Assembly: GCA_041446545.1 (NCBI GenBank)
Contig: JBGOEJ010000006.1
Coordinates: 1-64,000, forward strand
From: Fervidibacter canadensis
GTDB lineage: Bacteria; Armatimonadota; Fervidibacteria; Fervidibacterales; Fervidibacteraceae
DNA: 64,000 nucleotides
Direction: 5' to 3'
The notes under the pieces are model-generated. The model saw only the letters and a program-made list of their open reading frames with translations, ran no database searches and had not been told where the DNA came from. Position numbers and translations under genes: made by a program. Of this stretch, positions 52,080 to 60,357 are shown in pieces; positions within the stretch are counted from its first letter, which is position 1, and each line of letters begins with the position of its first letter.

Positions 52080-54164
52080 TCATCGCACATACGCTGCCGT
52101 CACACCGCCGTCCACCGTGATGGTGCAACCTGTCGTCTTGCTGGAACGGTCGCTGACTAACCACAGCACGGCTTCGGCGACATCGCGGGGATAGACATTG
52201 ACCTTCAGCACCGTCCGCTGGCGATAAAACTCTTCCAGTTGCTCAGGAGCGATGCCGTATTCTTTTGCCCGCTGCTGCCGCCATTCCGACGACCAAATTT
52301 TACTGCCTTCCAAGACGGCATCGGGAGCGACGGCGTTGACACGGATGCCATAAGCGCCGCCTTCTTCGGCGAGGGAGCGAGCCAAGTGGGCTTCTGCGGC
52401 TTTGGCGGCATTGTAGACGGCAGCGCCCTTGCTGGCGACGAGGGCGTTTTTGCTGGTGATGAAGACAATGGCGCCGCCGATGCCCTGTTCTTTCAGGATG
52501 CGGAAGGCTTCGCGGGCAGGCAGAAAATAACCCAGCGCCAAGATGTCCATCAATTTTCGCCAATCGGCAACGCTCGTTTCCTCAACGGGTTTCGCCAAAG
52601 CGACGCCGACGCTGCAGACAAGGATGTCCAAACCGCCGTAAGCAAGGACAGTTTGGCGGAACAATTCCTGCACGCTCGCTTCGTCGGTCACATCCACACC
52701 GACGCCAATGGCTCGCCCTTCGCCATGTTTGGCGACGATTTGGTCGGCGACTTGTTGAGCGTTTCTTTCGTCCAAATCTGCCACGACAACATGAGCGCCT
52801 TCTTCGGCGAGGCGTTGGGCAATGGCGCTGCCGATGCCCCCTGCGCCTCCCGTGACGACTGCGATGCGCCGTGCCAACTCCCGTTCAGGCGGGGCGAGTT
52901 GGAGTTTGTAAAGTTCCAGCGGCCAGTATTCAACGGCGAAGGCTTCTGCGTCGCTCAGGGAGGTGTAAGTGTCCAGTGCGGATGCGCCCTTCATCACTTC
53001 AATGGCACGATGGAAAATCTCAGCGGACATGCGGGCAGTAAATTTGTCCTTGCCCGTCGCCACTAACCCCAAAGCGGGAAAGAGCGTGATGCGCTGATAG
53101 GGGTCCATCATCGGCTCTGTCGTGCCCGTTCGCTCGGCATTTTCTCGGTAGTAGGCTTCATACCTGCGGGCAAATTCCTCGCTGCGTTCCCGAATTTGTC
53201 GCTTCACTTCCGTCAAGTCCGTCCCATCAGGAGCAAAGTCAATCCAGACGGGATAATGCTTGGTGTGGACGAGATGATCAGGGCAGGCAGAACCGACGAG
53301 GCTGATGGAAGGCGCATCACGGGAACTGACAAATTCCAAGACCCGCTCGCTATCGTCGTAATGCAAAATCACTCGCTTTCTTCGGCTGACAGCACCTCGC
53401 AAAGTCGGCAGCAACTCCGCCATGATTTGCTCTCGCTTCCTTTTGTCCAGTGGCTGCACCTTCAATCCGCCAAAAACCCGCTTCCCTTTGAGGGCTTCAT
53501 CCACAGCGGCTTGGGCTTCGTTGATGATGCGCAAGGTGTTGTGGTAACTCTCTTTGTGTGTTTCGCCCCAAGTGACCAAGCCATGCTTTTGTAAAATCGC
53601 CGCTTCTGCCTTCGGGTTTTCCCGAACGAGTTGGGCAACCGCTTTCGCCAACGGGAAGCCCGGGCGAACATAAGGCACCCAAACGATGCGGTTGCCGAAA
53701 ACTCGCTTTGCCAACTCCTCGCCATTGGCGGCATTGGCAAATGCCAAGATGGCATCGGGATGGGTGTGGTCTACATGAGGGGAAGGCAAAAAGGCGTGCA
53801 TCAGCGTCTCCACCGATTGGCGCGGACCGCCCGGTTTAAAAACGCAATGCGCCAAGTAATCCACCATCTCTTCGTCACTCAGCCGCTCACGGTCTTGCAA
53901 GGGCAAGATTTCGTCCAATTTCAAGCCAGCAAAATCTTTCGCCGTGCAAGTCGCCAAATCTGACCCGCTGCCTTTCACCCAAAGGACGCGCACTGGTCGC
54001 CCCAAGTGGTCTCGCTCAAGGGTTTTGCTGCTGGTGTTGCCACCCCGCCAGTTGACGATGGCAGGTTCGGCGCCCAACAAGTTGGAGCGGTAGACAAGCA
54101 ACTCTAAATCGCTCTTTAGTTGCGCCGCTTTCCCGTCATCCCAAAGCGACGGCAACGGCGGCAT
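52080..54164 (-). CDS. Bifunctional rhamnulose-1-phosphate aldolase / short-chain dehydrogenase
   Basis: 694 residues. The N-terminal ~420 residues are a class II aldolase/adducin-type domain (zinc His pair in HVDHTHPDA, GLVTWGETHKESYHN), and the C-terminal ~265 a Rossmann short-chain dehydrogenase (VTGGAGGIGSAIAQRLAEEG; Tyr-Lys catalytic pair in VYNAAKAAEAH). Fusions of this type cleave rhamnulose-1-phosphate and oxidise the lactaldehyde (or act in the non-phosphorylated rhamnose branch). It links in function with the GH106-like rhamnosidase at 24.6 kb. Other rhamnose genes are absent. Confidence 0.85.
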   Translation of the reverse strand: MPPLPSLWDDGKAAQLKSDLELLVYRSNLLGAEPAIVNWRGGNTSSKTLERDHLGRPVRVLWVKGSGSDLATCTAKDFAGLKLDEILPLQDRERLSDEEMVDYLAHCVFKPGGPRQSVETLMHAFLPSPHVDHTHPDAILAFANAANGEELAKRVFGNRIVWVPYVRPGFPLAKAVAQLVRENPKAEAAILQKHGLVTWGETHKESYHNTLRIINEAQAAVDEALKGKRVFGGLKVQPLDKRKREQIMAELLPTLRGAVSRRKRVILHYDDSERVLEFVSSRDAPSISLVGSACPDHLVHTKHYPVWIDFAPDGTDLTEVKRQIRERSEEFARRYEAYYRENAERTGTTEPMMDPYQRITLFPALGLVATGKDKFTARMSAEIFHRAIEVMKGASALDTYTSLSDAEAFAVEYWPLELYKLQLAPPERELARRIAVVTGGAGGIGSAIAQRLAEEGAHVVVADLDERNAQQVADQIVAKHGEGRAIGVGVDVTDEASVQELFRQTVLAYGGLDILVCSVGVALAKPVEETSVADWRKLMDILALGYFLPAREAFRILKEQGIGGAIVFITSKNALVASKGAAVYNAAKAAEAHLARSLAEEGGAYGIRVNAVAPDAVLEGSKIWSSEWRQQRAKEYGIAPEQLEEFYRQRTVLKVNVYPRDVAEAVLWLVSDRSSKTTGCTITVDGGVTAAYVR

Positions 54165-54194
54165 CGGCTTTCACCTCCGCCCCCAAATTTTGCC

Positions 54195-54207
54195 GCTATA
54201 ATTGCCA
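54195..54207 (+). promoter_or_regulatory. -10-like element before hicB
   Basis: GCTATAATTGCCAGC with TATAAT at 54197-54202, 28 bp before the hicB ATG; GGAGGGG is the ribosome site. Same GCTATAATT block as near 7868 and 22247. Confidence 0.4.
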
Positions 54208-54229
54208 GCGGCAACGGAGGGGATTTGTC

Positions 54230-54526
54230 ATGTTCACCGACACCTTTTCCCTAACGGGCGTGATCGTCAAAGAGGCTGACGATGTGTATGTGGCAGTTTG
54301 CTTGGAACTGGATGTGGCGACGCAAGGCAGGACGATGAAGGAGGCGAAAAGGAAATTGCTGGAAGCCATCACCTTAGACCTTGAAGGCGCCCTCGCCACC
54401 CGCGCTCCTCTCTGGCACCCCGTTCCCCCTGATGACAACCCCTTGCTGACCTGCCCCGAAAAAGTCGCTGCCACCTTCCCCATCAAGGTGACGATGCAAG
54501 CAAAAGTGCTGGCGAGGGCATATTGA
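54230..54526 (+). CDS. hicB: HicB-family antitoxin
   Basis: 98 residues with the partial RNase-H-like HicB fold: VIVKEADDVYVAVCLELDVATQGRTMKEAKRKLLEAI (e.g. VYVAVCLELDVATQG), typical of HicB antitoxins that neutralise HicA mRNA interferases. There is no obvious C-terminal DNA-binding domain beyond residue 75. The HicA reading frame follows directly but is frameshifted, so the antitoxin may be all that remains active. Confidence 0.82.
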   Translation: MFTDTFSLTGVIVKEADDVYVAVCLELDVATQGRTMKEAKRKLLEAITLDLEGALATRAPLWHPVPPDDNPLLTCPEKVAATFPIKVTMQAKVLARAY

Positions 54527-54540
54527 GTGAGGCGATTTCC

Positions 54541-54763
54541 ATGAAACTCCCTTATTGTCCGACCTCACGAAGTCATTCAGGTCTTGCAAAAGGTGGGCTT
54601 TCGGCAGGTAAGGCAAAAAGGTAGCCATGTGCAAATGCAACGCGGTTCTGTCTTAGTGACTGCGCCTGTGCACCCTCGCGATTTACATCCCCGAACGCTT
54701 CGGTCCATCTTGAGGCGGGCGGGTTTGAGTGTGAGCGAGTTTGTGTCTTTGCTGCGGAATTAA
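54541..54763 (+). pseudogene. hicA: HicA mRNA-interferase toxin gene with a frameshift near its start
   Basis: ATG AAA CTC at 54541 starts a typical HicA N-terminus, but the family sequence continues in another frame from 54551: LIVRPHEVIQVLQKVGFRQV, then RQKGSHVQMQ with the catalytic His, VPVHP-like TAPVHPRDLHPRTLRSILRRAG and SVSEFVSLLRN to TAA at 54761. Removing one C from the CCC run at 54549-54551 joins them. No start codon opens the HicA frame itself (TGA precedes it). It is too short for routine ORF calling. It is a true frameshift or a base-call error. Its end overlaps the convergent epimerase gene's stop. Confidence 0.75.
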
Positions 54764-55830
54764 CTCTCTGTCCTTTCGCTTATTCCCAACCCTGCCGTCG
54801 GTCGCAAACGCAGGAGCGGACCTTGCTGTTCAAAGCCGGCGAGGAAAGGTGAATGCTGCAAAAACAAGTGCGTGTCTAAATCCACGAAAGCGAAGCCGCC
54901 GATGCCAGCCGCTAAATGCGCCGCTGCCGTCAAGCCCAATTCTGTCTCCACCATCGCTCCGACCATCAGTTGCAGCCGTGCCGCTTGAGCGATGGCGATG
55001 ATGCGCAAACTTTCAGCGATACCGCTTTTTGCCACCTTGATGTTGACAGCGTGCGCGGCATTTTCTCGCACCAGCCGCAATGCGTCGCTGGCGGTGACGA
55101 CCATCTCATCGGCACAAACGGGAATGGGCGATTTTTGCGTCAACCAGCGGATGCCGTCCCAATCATCTTTAGGGACTGGTTGCTCAAACAGCGTCGGGGC
55201 AATCCCACGCCGTTCCAATCGCCGCAGCAATTGCCATGCTCCTGTCGGCGTGTAAGCCTGATTGGCATCCAATTGAAGGGCAGCATTTGAGGTGATTTCA
55301 TGCACGGCGACGATGCGGGCTTCATCGGCATCCAAATCGCCACTCAGTTTAAGTTTGAACTTGCGAAATCCCTTGGCGGCGAACTCAGCGGCAAAAGTTT
55401 TGGCAGCGTCAACAGGCATGATGGGCACTGTCACATCTGTTTCCAATGCCTCTTCTGCCCCGCCGAACCAATGCCAAAGCGGCAAGTTGTGTCTTTTCGC
55501 CAGAGCGTCCAGCAAGGCGACTTCCAAAGCGGCACGAGCGGCGCGGGCAGCCTGAAGGTGCATTGCTAACAACCGAACAACATTTCGCCATCGGGCGGGT
55601 TGACCTAAAAGAAGTTGGCGGGCATCCGAGAGGGCGGCTTCGGTCGTTGCGGGCGTCTCTCCCATCAAGGCAGGGGATGGCGCCGCTTCGCCCCAACCTT
55701 CTGTCCCATCACTTAACCGCAATCGCACCCAAAAGTTCGCCGTCACTTCCGTCGTCTCAGGGGCGATAGCGAAAGGCGTGTGTAGGGGCACCTGCAAAGG
55801 CGTCCAACTCACTCCTGCGATGGTCAGCAC
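54760..55830 (-). CDS. Enolase-superfamily dipeptide epimerase / muconate-lactonizing-like enzyme
   Basis: 356 residues of the mandelate-racemase/muconate-lactonizing group: capping domain start (VPLHTPFAIAPETTEV), GWGEAAPSPALMGET, the Lys pair in RKFKLKLSGD, metal ligands in LQLDANQAY, LFEQPVPKDD and CADEM, and the second-face Lys in NIKVAKSG. The KxK motif and residues resemble L-Ala-D/L-Glu epimerases used in peptidoglycan peptide recycling. The start is a GTG at 55830. The exact dipeptide specificity cannot be assigned. Confidence 0.82.
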   Translation of the reverse strand: MLTIAGVSWTPLQVPLHTPFAIAPETTEVTANFWVRLRLSDGTEGWGEAAPSPALMGETPATTEAALSDARQLLLGQPARWRNVVRLLAMHLQAARAARAALEVALLDALAKRHNLPLWHWFGGAEEALETDVTVPIMPVDAAKTFAAEFAAKGFRKFKLKLSGDLDADEARIVAVHEITSNAALQLDANQAYTPTGAWQLLRRLERRGIAPTLFEQPVPKDDWDGIRWLTQKSPIPVCADEMVVTASDALRLVRENAAHAVNIKVAKSGIAESLRIIAIAQAARLQLMVGAMVETELGLTAAAHLAAGIGGFAFVDLDTHLFLQHSPFLAGFEQQGPLLRLRPTAGLGISERTES

Positions 55831-55872
55831 CCTTGCTTTTCCCCCGCTTGTGAGGCACCCTCAAAAGGTTTT

Positions 55873-55948
55873 TGGTGCGCCGGGCAGGAATTGAACCTGC
55901 GACCCCCGGATTAAAAGTCCGGTGCTCTGCCGACTGAGCTACCGGCGC
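55873..55948 (-). tRNA. tRNA-Lys (anticodon TTT), CCA encoded
   Basis: Minus-strand cloverleaf: acceptor GCGCCGG/CCGGCGC, D-arm TAGCTCAGTCGGCAGAGC, anticodon arm CCGGA-CTTTTAA-TCCGG with TTT, T-arm GCAGG-TTCAATT-CCTGC, discriminator A, and genomic CCA at 55873-55875. 76 nt including CCA. Confidence 0.95.
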
Positions 55949-56089
55949 ATGTAGGCAGCAAAAATCTTAGCCCTCCTTATCGCCCCTCGCTACCCCACCG
56001 CTATCGCTTCCTTCCCCGACGATTGCGTGTCGGAAGGGGATGGGCTACTATGTGACGGGTCGGCGGCTCGGAGAAGGAAGGTGGCTGAA

Positions 56090-56767
56090 GTGCATCTATC
56101 GGTGGTCATCCCGGCTTACAATGAGGCGGAGCGGTTGCCGAGGGTTTTGGCAGCCGTGACAGCCTGTGATGCGGTTCGGCAAGTGATTGTCGTGGATGAC
56201 GGCTCAGAAGATGACACGGCAAAAGTTGCTGAGGGATTTGGGGTGCAGGTCATTCGGTTGGCATCCAATCGGGGCAAGGCAGGGGCTGTTTGGGTGGGCT
56301 TGCAGGAAGCCCGTCAACCCATCGTGATTTTGCTGGATGCCGACTTGCAAGGTTTGCAACCCCATCATCTGATGGCGTTGGCTCAACCCATCGCAGAAGA
56401 AGGCGTGGATATGACTTTGGGTGTCTTTCGGGGTGGGCGTTTTTGGACGGACTTATCGCACCTGCTTGCGCCTTGGGTCACAGGGCAACGGGCGTTGCCG
56501 CTGGAACGGGCACGGCAATTGCCCGATTTTTCGGCATTAGGCTATGGCTTGGAAGCCGCTTTGAACAAATTCGCCCGTGAACATGGTTGGCGGGTCAAGA
56601 CGGTCGTGCTGCGAGGTGTCAGCCATGTGATGAAGGAAGAGAAACTCGGTTTTTGGCGCGCCCTTGCTGCCCGCTCCCATATGTATTGGGAAGTCGGGAA
56701 GGGTTGGTTGCTCAGCCTGAATGGACAGAAACCCGACCGTGTCCGCCGCTTTCAAGGCAAAATTTAG
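56090..56767 (+). CDS. Family 2 glycosyltransferase
   Basis: About 225 residues from a GTG (VHLSVVIPAYNEAERLPRVL); GTG 56081 is an alternative. It has the GT2 nucleotide-binding core VIVVDDGSEDDTAKVAE, RLASNRGKAGAVWVGL and ILLDADLQGLQPHH (DxD-like DAD). A short C-terminal helix region without transmembrane helices makes it a soluble or peripheral transferase. Ribosome site GAGAAGGAAGG. Ends with TAG. The 228-bp gap after it holds only a stem-loop repeat. Confidence 0.85.
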   Translation: MHLSVVIPAYNEAERLPRVLAAVTACDAVRQVIVVDDGSEDDTAKVAEGFGVQVIRLASNRGKAGAVWVGLQEARQPIVILLDADLQGLQPHHLMALAQPIAEEGVDMTLGVFRGGRFWTDLSHLLAPWVTGQRALPLERARQLPDFSALGYGLEAALNKFAREHGWRVKTVVLRGVSHVMKEEKLGFWRALAARSHMYWEVGKGWLLSLNGQKPDRVRRFQGKI

Positions 56768-56831
56768 GCGACTTTTTTCCCGCCGAGACAGCGATGGTTG
56801 TCTGGGCTGAAAGTCGTCGCAGAGAACTGTT

Positions 56832-56853
56832 GCGGCTATTAGCCGCTCCGATA
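56832..56853 (+). repeat. Dispersed stem-loop repeat, copy 4
   Basis: GCGGCT-ATT-AGCCGC, a perfect 6-bp stem with 3-nt loop, followed by TCCGATA. It is the only recognisable structure in the 56768-56995 gap. Confidence 0.6.
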
Positions 56854-56995
56854 GGGCGAAGATTTTTCGGTTGGCGCAAAGTAAACCCATGCCCTTCAAT
56901 TGTCACGGAAGGAGAAAAAAGGCGTCGGATTGACCCGACGCTGAAGCCCAAAGAGGTTCTGAACACCTTGGCAGGGATGGCAAAGGAGGAGCGGC

Positions 56996-58318
56996 ATGCT
57001 CAATGCTTATCGGGAACTGTGGCAGCAAGAGCCGATGATGCGGCGCTTGTTGGTCGTCGCTTTGCTGGCGGACATCGCCTTCGGGGCGTTAGTGCCCTTC
57101 GTCAACCTTTATCTGACGGCGGAACTGAAGGCGCCAGAGCGGGTGACGGGCACTGCTTTCGCCGGCTATTTCGCCGTAGAGATGCTCCTCAAAACTCCCT
57201 TTGGAGCATTGAGTGACCGCATCGGTCGGAAGCCTGTTTTGCTTTTGGGCATCGGCATCACGGTGACGATGGCGACCTTGATGGCACTGACCCGCAATCC
57301 CCACCACTTTATGCTCCTGTTTCCCGCAGCAGGATTAGGAGTTGCCGCTTTTTTCCCGACCATCGCTGCCCTCGCCACCGATATCGCCTCCGAGGAGGAG
57401 CGGGGTGGGGTGATTGGCGTCCTCAACCTGACCTATTTTCTCGGCATGGGCATTAGCGTTCCTATCGGGTTGTTGTTGCATCAAGGGACAGCGACTTACC
57501 GTTACGCTTTTTTCATCACTGTCACCCTTCTGCTTTTGTCGGGTTTGTTCATCCTATTGCTTTTCCCTTCGGGACAAGTGCGACCGACACAGCGGGGGAG
57601 AGAGGGCAAAAAAATCCGATGGCGCTGGAAGGCGATGCGTCTTTCTGCCATCTCGCTTCCTGTCCTTTTGCTGGCGACCATTTTCGCCTTCACGCAACTT
57701 GCCATCTCTATGTTGGTGCCCGTTTTAGTGCCCTTCGCTCAGCATGTCGCCCGCCGTTCAGGTATCAGCGAAAAAGCCATTGACTTGGTGATGAGTGGCG
57801 GCGTGGGGGTGATCGCTATCGCTTTAGCAATGGGGGCGGTGCCGATGGGGCGGCTTTCGGATCGGATCGGGCGCGACCTTGCCATTCGCCTTGCCCTGCT
57901 GGCAGGGCTTTTTTGTTTTCTTATCGCTCCCTTTTCTCCTCACATCGCCTTCCTCGGTTTCTTGGGCTTCCTTGCGGGTTTAGCGTGGCTATTAGCCTTC
58001 CCTGCGGCGTTGGCGCTAAGCAGCGAGATTGTCGCAGAACAGGAAAGGGGGACGGCGGTCGGTTTAGTGTATGGAGGGCAAGGGGTTGGAGCCATCTTGG
58101 GCTCTTTACTGGGAGGGTTCATCGCCGAAGGGGTAAAAGGTTGGCAAGGCAAAGTTTGGGGTTGGCGGGCGCCGTTCCTTTGTGGGGCTTTTGCTATCTT
58201 CCTCGCCTTCCTTTTGACTTTTTGGCTTAGCCGTCAATTAGCCCATCGCCCTATAGAAGCCGATGAACCCGAAGAGGAACTGACAGCACCGACTCCTTCC
58301 GAGCCAACAGGCGAATGA
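56996..58318 (+). CDS. Major facilitator superfamily transporter
   Basis: 440 residues, about 12 hydrophobic helices in two halves joined by a basic loop (~200-215). MFS motif A is present in each half (GALSDRIGRKPVLL and GRLSDRIGRDLAIR). The C-terminal tail is acidic (DEPEEELTAPTPSEP). Pattern is nearest to drug/sugar-type exporters; the substrate is not predictable. CAAAGGAGGAG precedes the ATG. The acyltransferase gene follows after 16 bp, so they probably share a transcript. Confidence 0.88.
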   Translation: MLNAYRELWQQEPMMRRLLVVALLADIAFGALVPFVNLYLTAELKAPERVTGTAFAGYFAVEMLLKTPFGALSDRIGRKPVLLLGIGITVTMATLMALTRNPHHFMLLFPAAGLGVAAFFPTIAALATDIASEEERGGVIGVLNLTYFLGMGISVPIGLLLHQGTATYRYAFFITVTLLLLSGLFILLLFPSGQVRPTQRGREGKKIRWRWKAMRLSAISLPVLLLATIFAFTQLAISMLVPVLVPFAQHVARRSGISEKAIDLVMSGGVGVIAIALAMGAVPMGRLSDRIGRDLAIRLALLAGLFCFLIAPFSPHIAFLGFLGFLAGLAWLLAFPAALALSSEIVAEQERGTAVGLVYGGQGVGAILGSLLGGFIAEGVKGWQGKVWGWRAPFLCGAFAIFLAFLLTFWLSRQLAHRPIEADEPEEELTAPTPSEPTGE

Positions 58319-58334
58319 GCGTGGGCGACGAACG

Positions 58335-59447
58335 ATGGCAGTCATTGTCCTTTCGCCTGCCGATTTGGTCAATGTCCAATCCCGATGGGATGATTTGCTC
58401 CGCCACAGCACCACCCTTGAAGCCCGCCTTTTTCTCAGTCCCGAATGGGTGCTAACTTGGTGGCGGCACTTGGGGCAGGGTCAACCTCTTTTCCTTGTCG
58501 TCATTGAAAAGATGCAATGGTTGGCGATGGCACCGCTTTTCGTTGTGCCCTCCCCTCTTTTTCCCTTCGCCCGCCTCGTTCGTTTTATCGGCAACGGCAA
58601 TGCCGATTACGGTGACTTTTTGGTGCGGCGAGGACGGGAAGAAGCCGCTGTCCCTCTCTGGCGTTGGCTCTTTGACCATCGGGACTTGTGGGATGTCATC
58701 GCCTTGCATGAGTTACCCGAAAACAGCATCGCCTTGCAAGGGTTGCGTTCTTTATCTTTGCCCGATGGGGTTCAGGTGCAAGTAGAAGAAGGTGAGCCCT
58801 GCCATCGCATCCCTTTGTCCACTGACGCAAGCACAAACGGACAAAGTTGGCGAAAGCGAGCGACAAAGGCGTTGCAACAGCAATTGCGCCGCCGTGAGCG
58901 ACAAATTGAACGAACTTTTCAGGTGCGCTTTGGGTGCGTAACAGATGAAAGGGAATTGCCGACGGTGTTAGCACAATTGTTTGCCCTTCACCGCCTTCGT
59001 TGGGGGCGGTTGGGGCAAACGGGGGTTTTCCTTTCGGGGCTTGTCCGACGCTTTCATGCAGAGTTCGCCCGACTGGCTTTGCGACGGGGATGGTTGCGAT
59101 TGCATTGGCTCACTTTAGACGGCATCCCTGCAGCGGTCTACTATGCTTTCCACTGCGATGGCTATGCGGGCTTTTACACCTGCGGCTTTCACCCGACCTT
59201 TAGCCGTTACAGCGTCGGGAAAGTGTTGCTGGCAAAAGTCATTGACGATGCCCAACGGGAAGGGGCAGTGGTCTTTGATTTCCTGCGGGGCGACGAAAGT
59301 TACAAGGCGGAATTTGGCACGACCGTTACCTACAACCGCCATCTGTTTGTCTGGCAAGCAGACAAAGTTCGTTCACGGACGGCGGCGCGCTTGCATCGCC
59401 TTGCGACCCGCTTCGCCCTTTGGCTCAAAAAGCGAGCCCATCGGTAA
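58335..59447 (+). CDS. FemAB/CelD-like GNAT acyltransferase
   Basis: 370 residues of the BioF2/CelD acetyltransferase type (two GNAT folds). Recognisable parts are FLSPEWVLTWWRHLGQGQPL, the central basic helix KALQQQLRRRERQIER, and the C-terminal HCDGYAGFYTCGFHPTFSRYSVGKVLLAKVIDDA..DFLRGDESYKAEFGT (e.g. FDFLRGDESYKAEFG), which is diagnostic. Such proteins act in cell-wall or exopolysaccharide modification. It lies between an MFS exporter and an ABC permease, both in the same direction. Confidence 0.8.
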   Translation: MAVIVLSPADLVNVQSRWDDLLRHSTTLEARLFLSPEWVLTWWRHLGQGQPLFLVVIEKMQWLAMAPLFVVPSPLFPFARLVRFIGNGNADYGDFLVRRGREEAAVPLWRWLFDHRDLWDVIALHELPENSIALQGLRSLSLPDGVQVQVEEGEPCHRIPLSTDASTNGQSWRKRATKALQQQLRRRERQIERTFQVRFGCVTDERELPTVLAQLFALHRLRWGRLGQTGVFLSGLVRRFHAEFARLALRRGWLRLHWLTLDGIPAAVYYAFHCDGYAGFYTCGFHPTFSRYSVGKVLLAKVIDDAQREGAVVFDFLRGDESYKAEFGTTVTYNRHLFVWQADKVRSRTAARLHRLATRFALWLKKRAHR

Positions 59448-59493
59448 AAACGCATCGGCTCGGCAAAAGAGGTGCAAGGATGGGTGACGGACG

Positions 59494-60354
59494 ATGGCAA
59501 GCAACTTTTGGCAATCGGGGTTAGGTCTGGCGACACCGCTGTTGTGGGTTGCGTTGGGCGAGACGCTGATGGAGCGGGCGGGGTTGTTGAACATTGGGAC
59601 GGAGGGGACGATGCTTGTCGGCACCTTTGCGGCGGCATGGGCGACTTGGGCGACGGGCAACCTTTTTGTTGGCATCGTTGCAGGGGCGTTGGCGGGTGCC
59701 CTCTTTGGAACGCTTTACGCCCTTTTGTGTGTGCGGGGGCGAGGGGATCAGGTGATTGTCGGGGCTGGATTGAATTTACTGGCATTGGGCGTTACAGGCG
59801 CTCTCTTTCGCCATTTGCAAAAACAAACAGGCGCGTTCACTGTCCCGCTCCTCTCACCCTTCCCTCCTTTCGGTCAACATGCCCTCACTTATGGCGCGTG
59901 GCTGTTGACGCTGTTGATGGCGTTGTGGCTTTGGCGGACACAAGCGGGGTTGGTCGTGCGGGCATTGGGCGAAGACCCTGCGACGGTGCAAGAGTTGGGT
60001 TATCCCGTCCGATGGCTTCGGTCGCTGGTGGCGCTTGTCGGGAGTTTGCTGATGGGTGTCGGTGGGGCGGCGTTGACTTTGGGTGAGACAGGTTCGTTCA
60101 ATGAAGGCGTGACAGCGGGGCAAGGGTTCATCGCCTTGTGCATGGTCATCTTGGGTCGGTGGCATCCCTTTTGGGTGGGCGTCGGTTGCGTCGCTTTCGG
60201 TTTGTTGCGGGCATTCGCCTTGCGATTGCAAGTGCTTTGGGTGGGTGTGCCCTATCAAATCGTGCTGGCGCTCCCGTATGCCGTGACTTTGCTCCTTTTA
60301 GCGATGACGGGTCGGCGCACCCGTTCGCCGTCGGCGTTGGCGCAACCCTTTTAG
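59494..60354 (+). CDS. ABC transporter permease (simple sugar/nucleoside type)
   Basis: 286 residues with about eight hydrophobic helices, of the BPD_transp_2 class: LLWVALGETLMERAGLLNIGTEGTMLVG is the typical start (ETLMERAGLLNIGTEG), then VRGRGDQVIVGAGLNLLALG and the C-terminal VPYQIVLALPYAVTLLLLA. This group (YufQ/NupQ-like) imports nucleosides or sugars with BMP-type lipoproteins. The partner permease, ATPase and binding protein are not here, so it is the last gene of a set encoded elsewhere or an orphan. Ends TAG. Confidence 0.85.
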   Translation: MASNFWQSGLGLATPLLWVALGETLMERAGLLNIGTEGTMLVGTFAAAWATWATGNLFVGIVAGALAGALFGTLYALLCVRGRGDQVIVGAGLNLLALGVTGALFRHLQKQTGAFTVPLLSPFPPFGQHALTYGAWLLTLLMALWLWRTQAGLVVRALGEDPATVQELGYPVRWLRSLVALVGSLLMGVGGAALTLGETGSFNEGVTAGQGFIALCMVILGRWHPFWVGVGCVAFGLLRAFALRLQVLWVGVPYQIVLALPYAVTLLLLAMTGRRTRSPSALAQPF

Positions 60355-60357
60355 CCA

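Noticed and set aside
59494..60354. Complete nucleoside ABC transporter operon
   Set aside because: Only one permease is present; neighbouring genes are an acyltransferase and a convergent HAD phosphatase.
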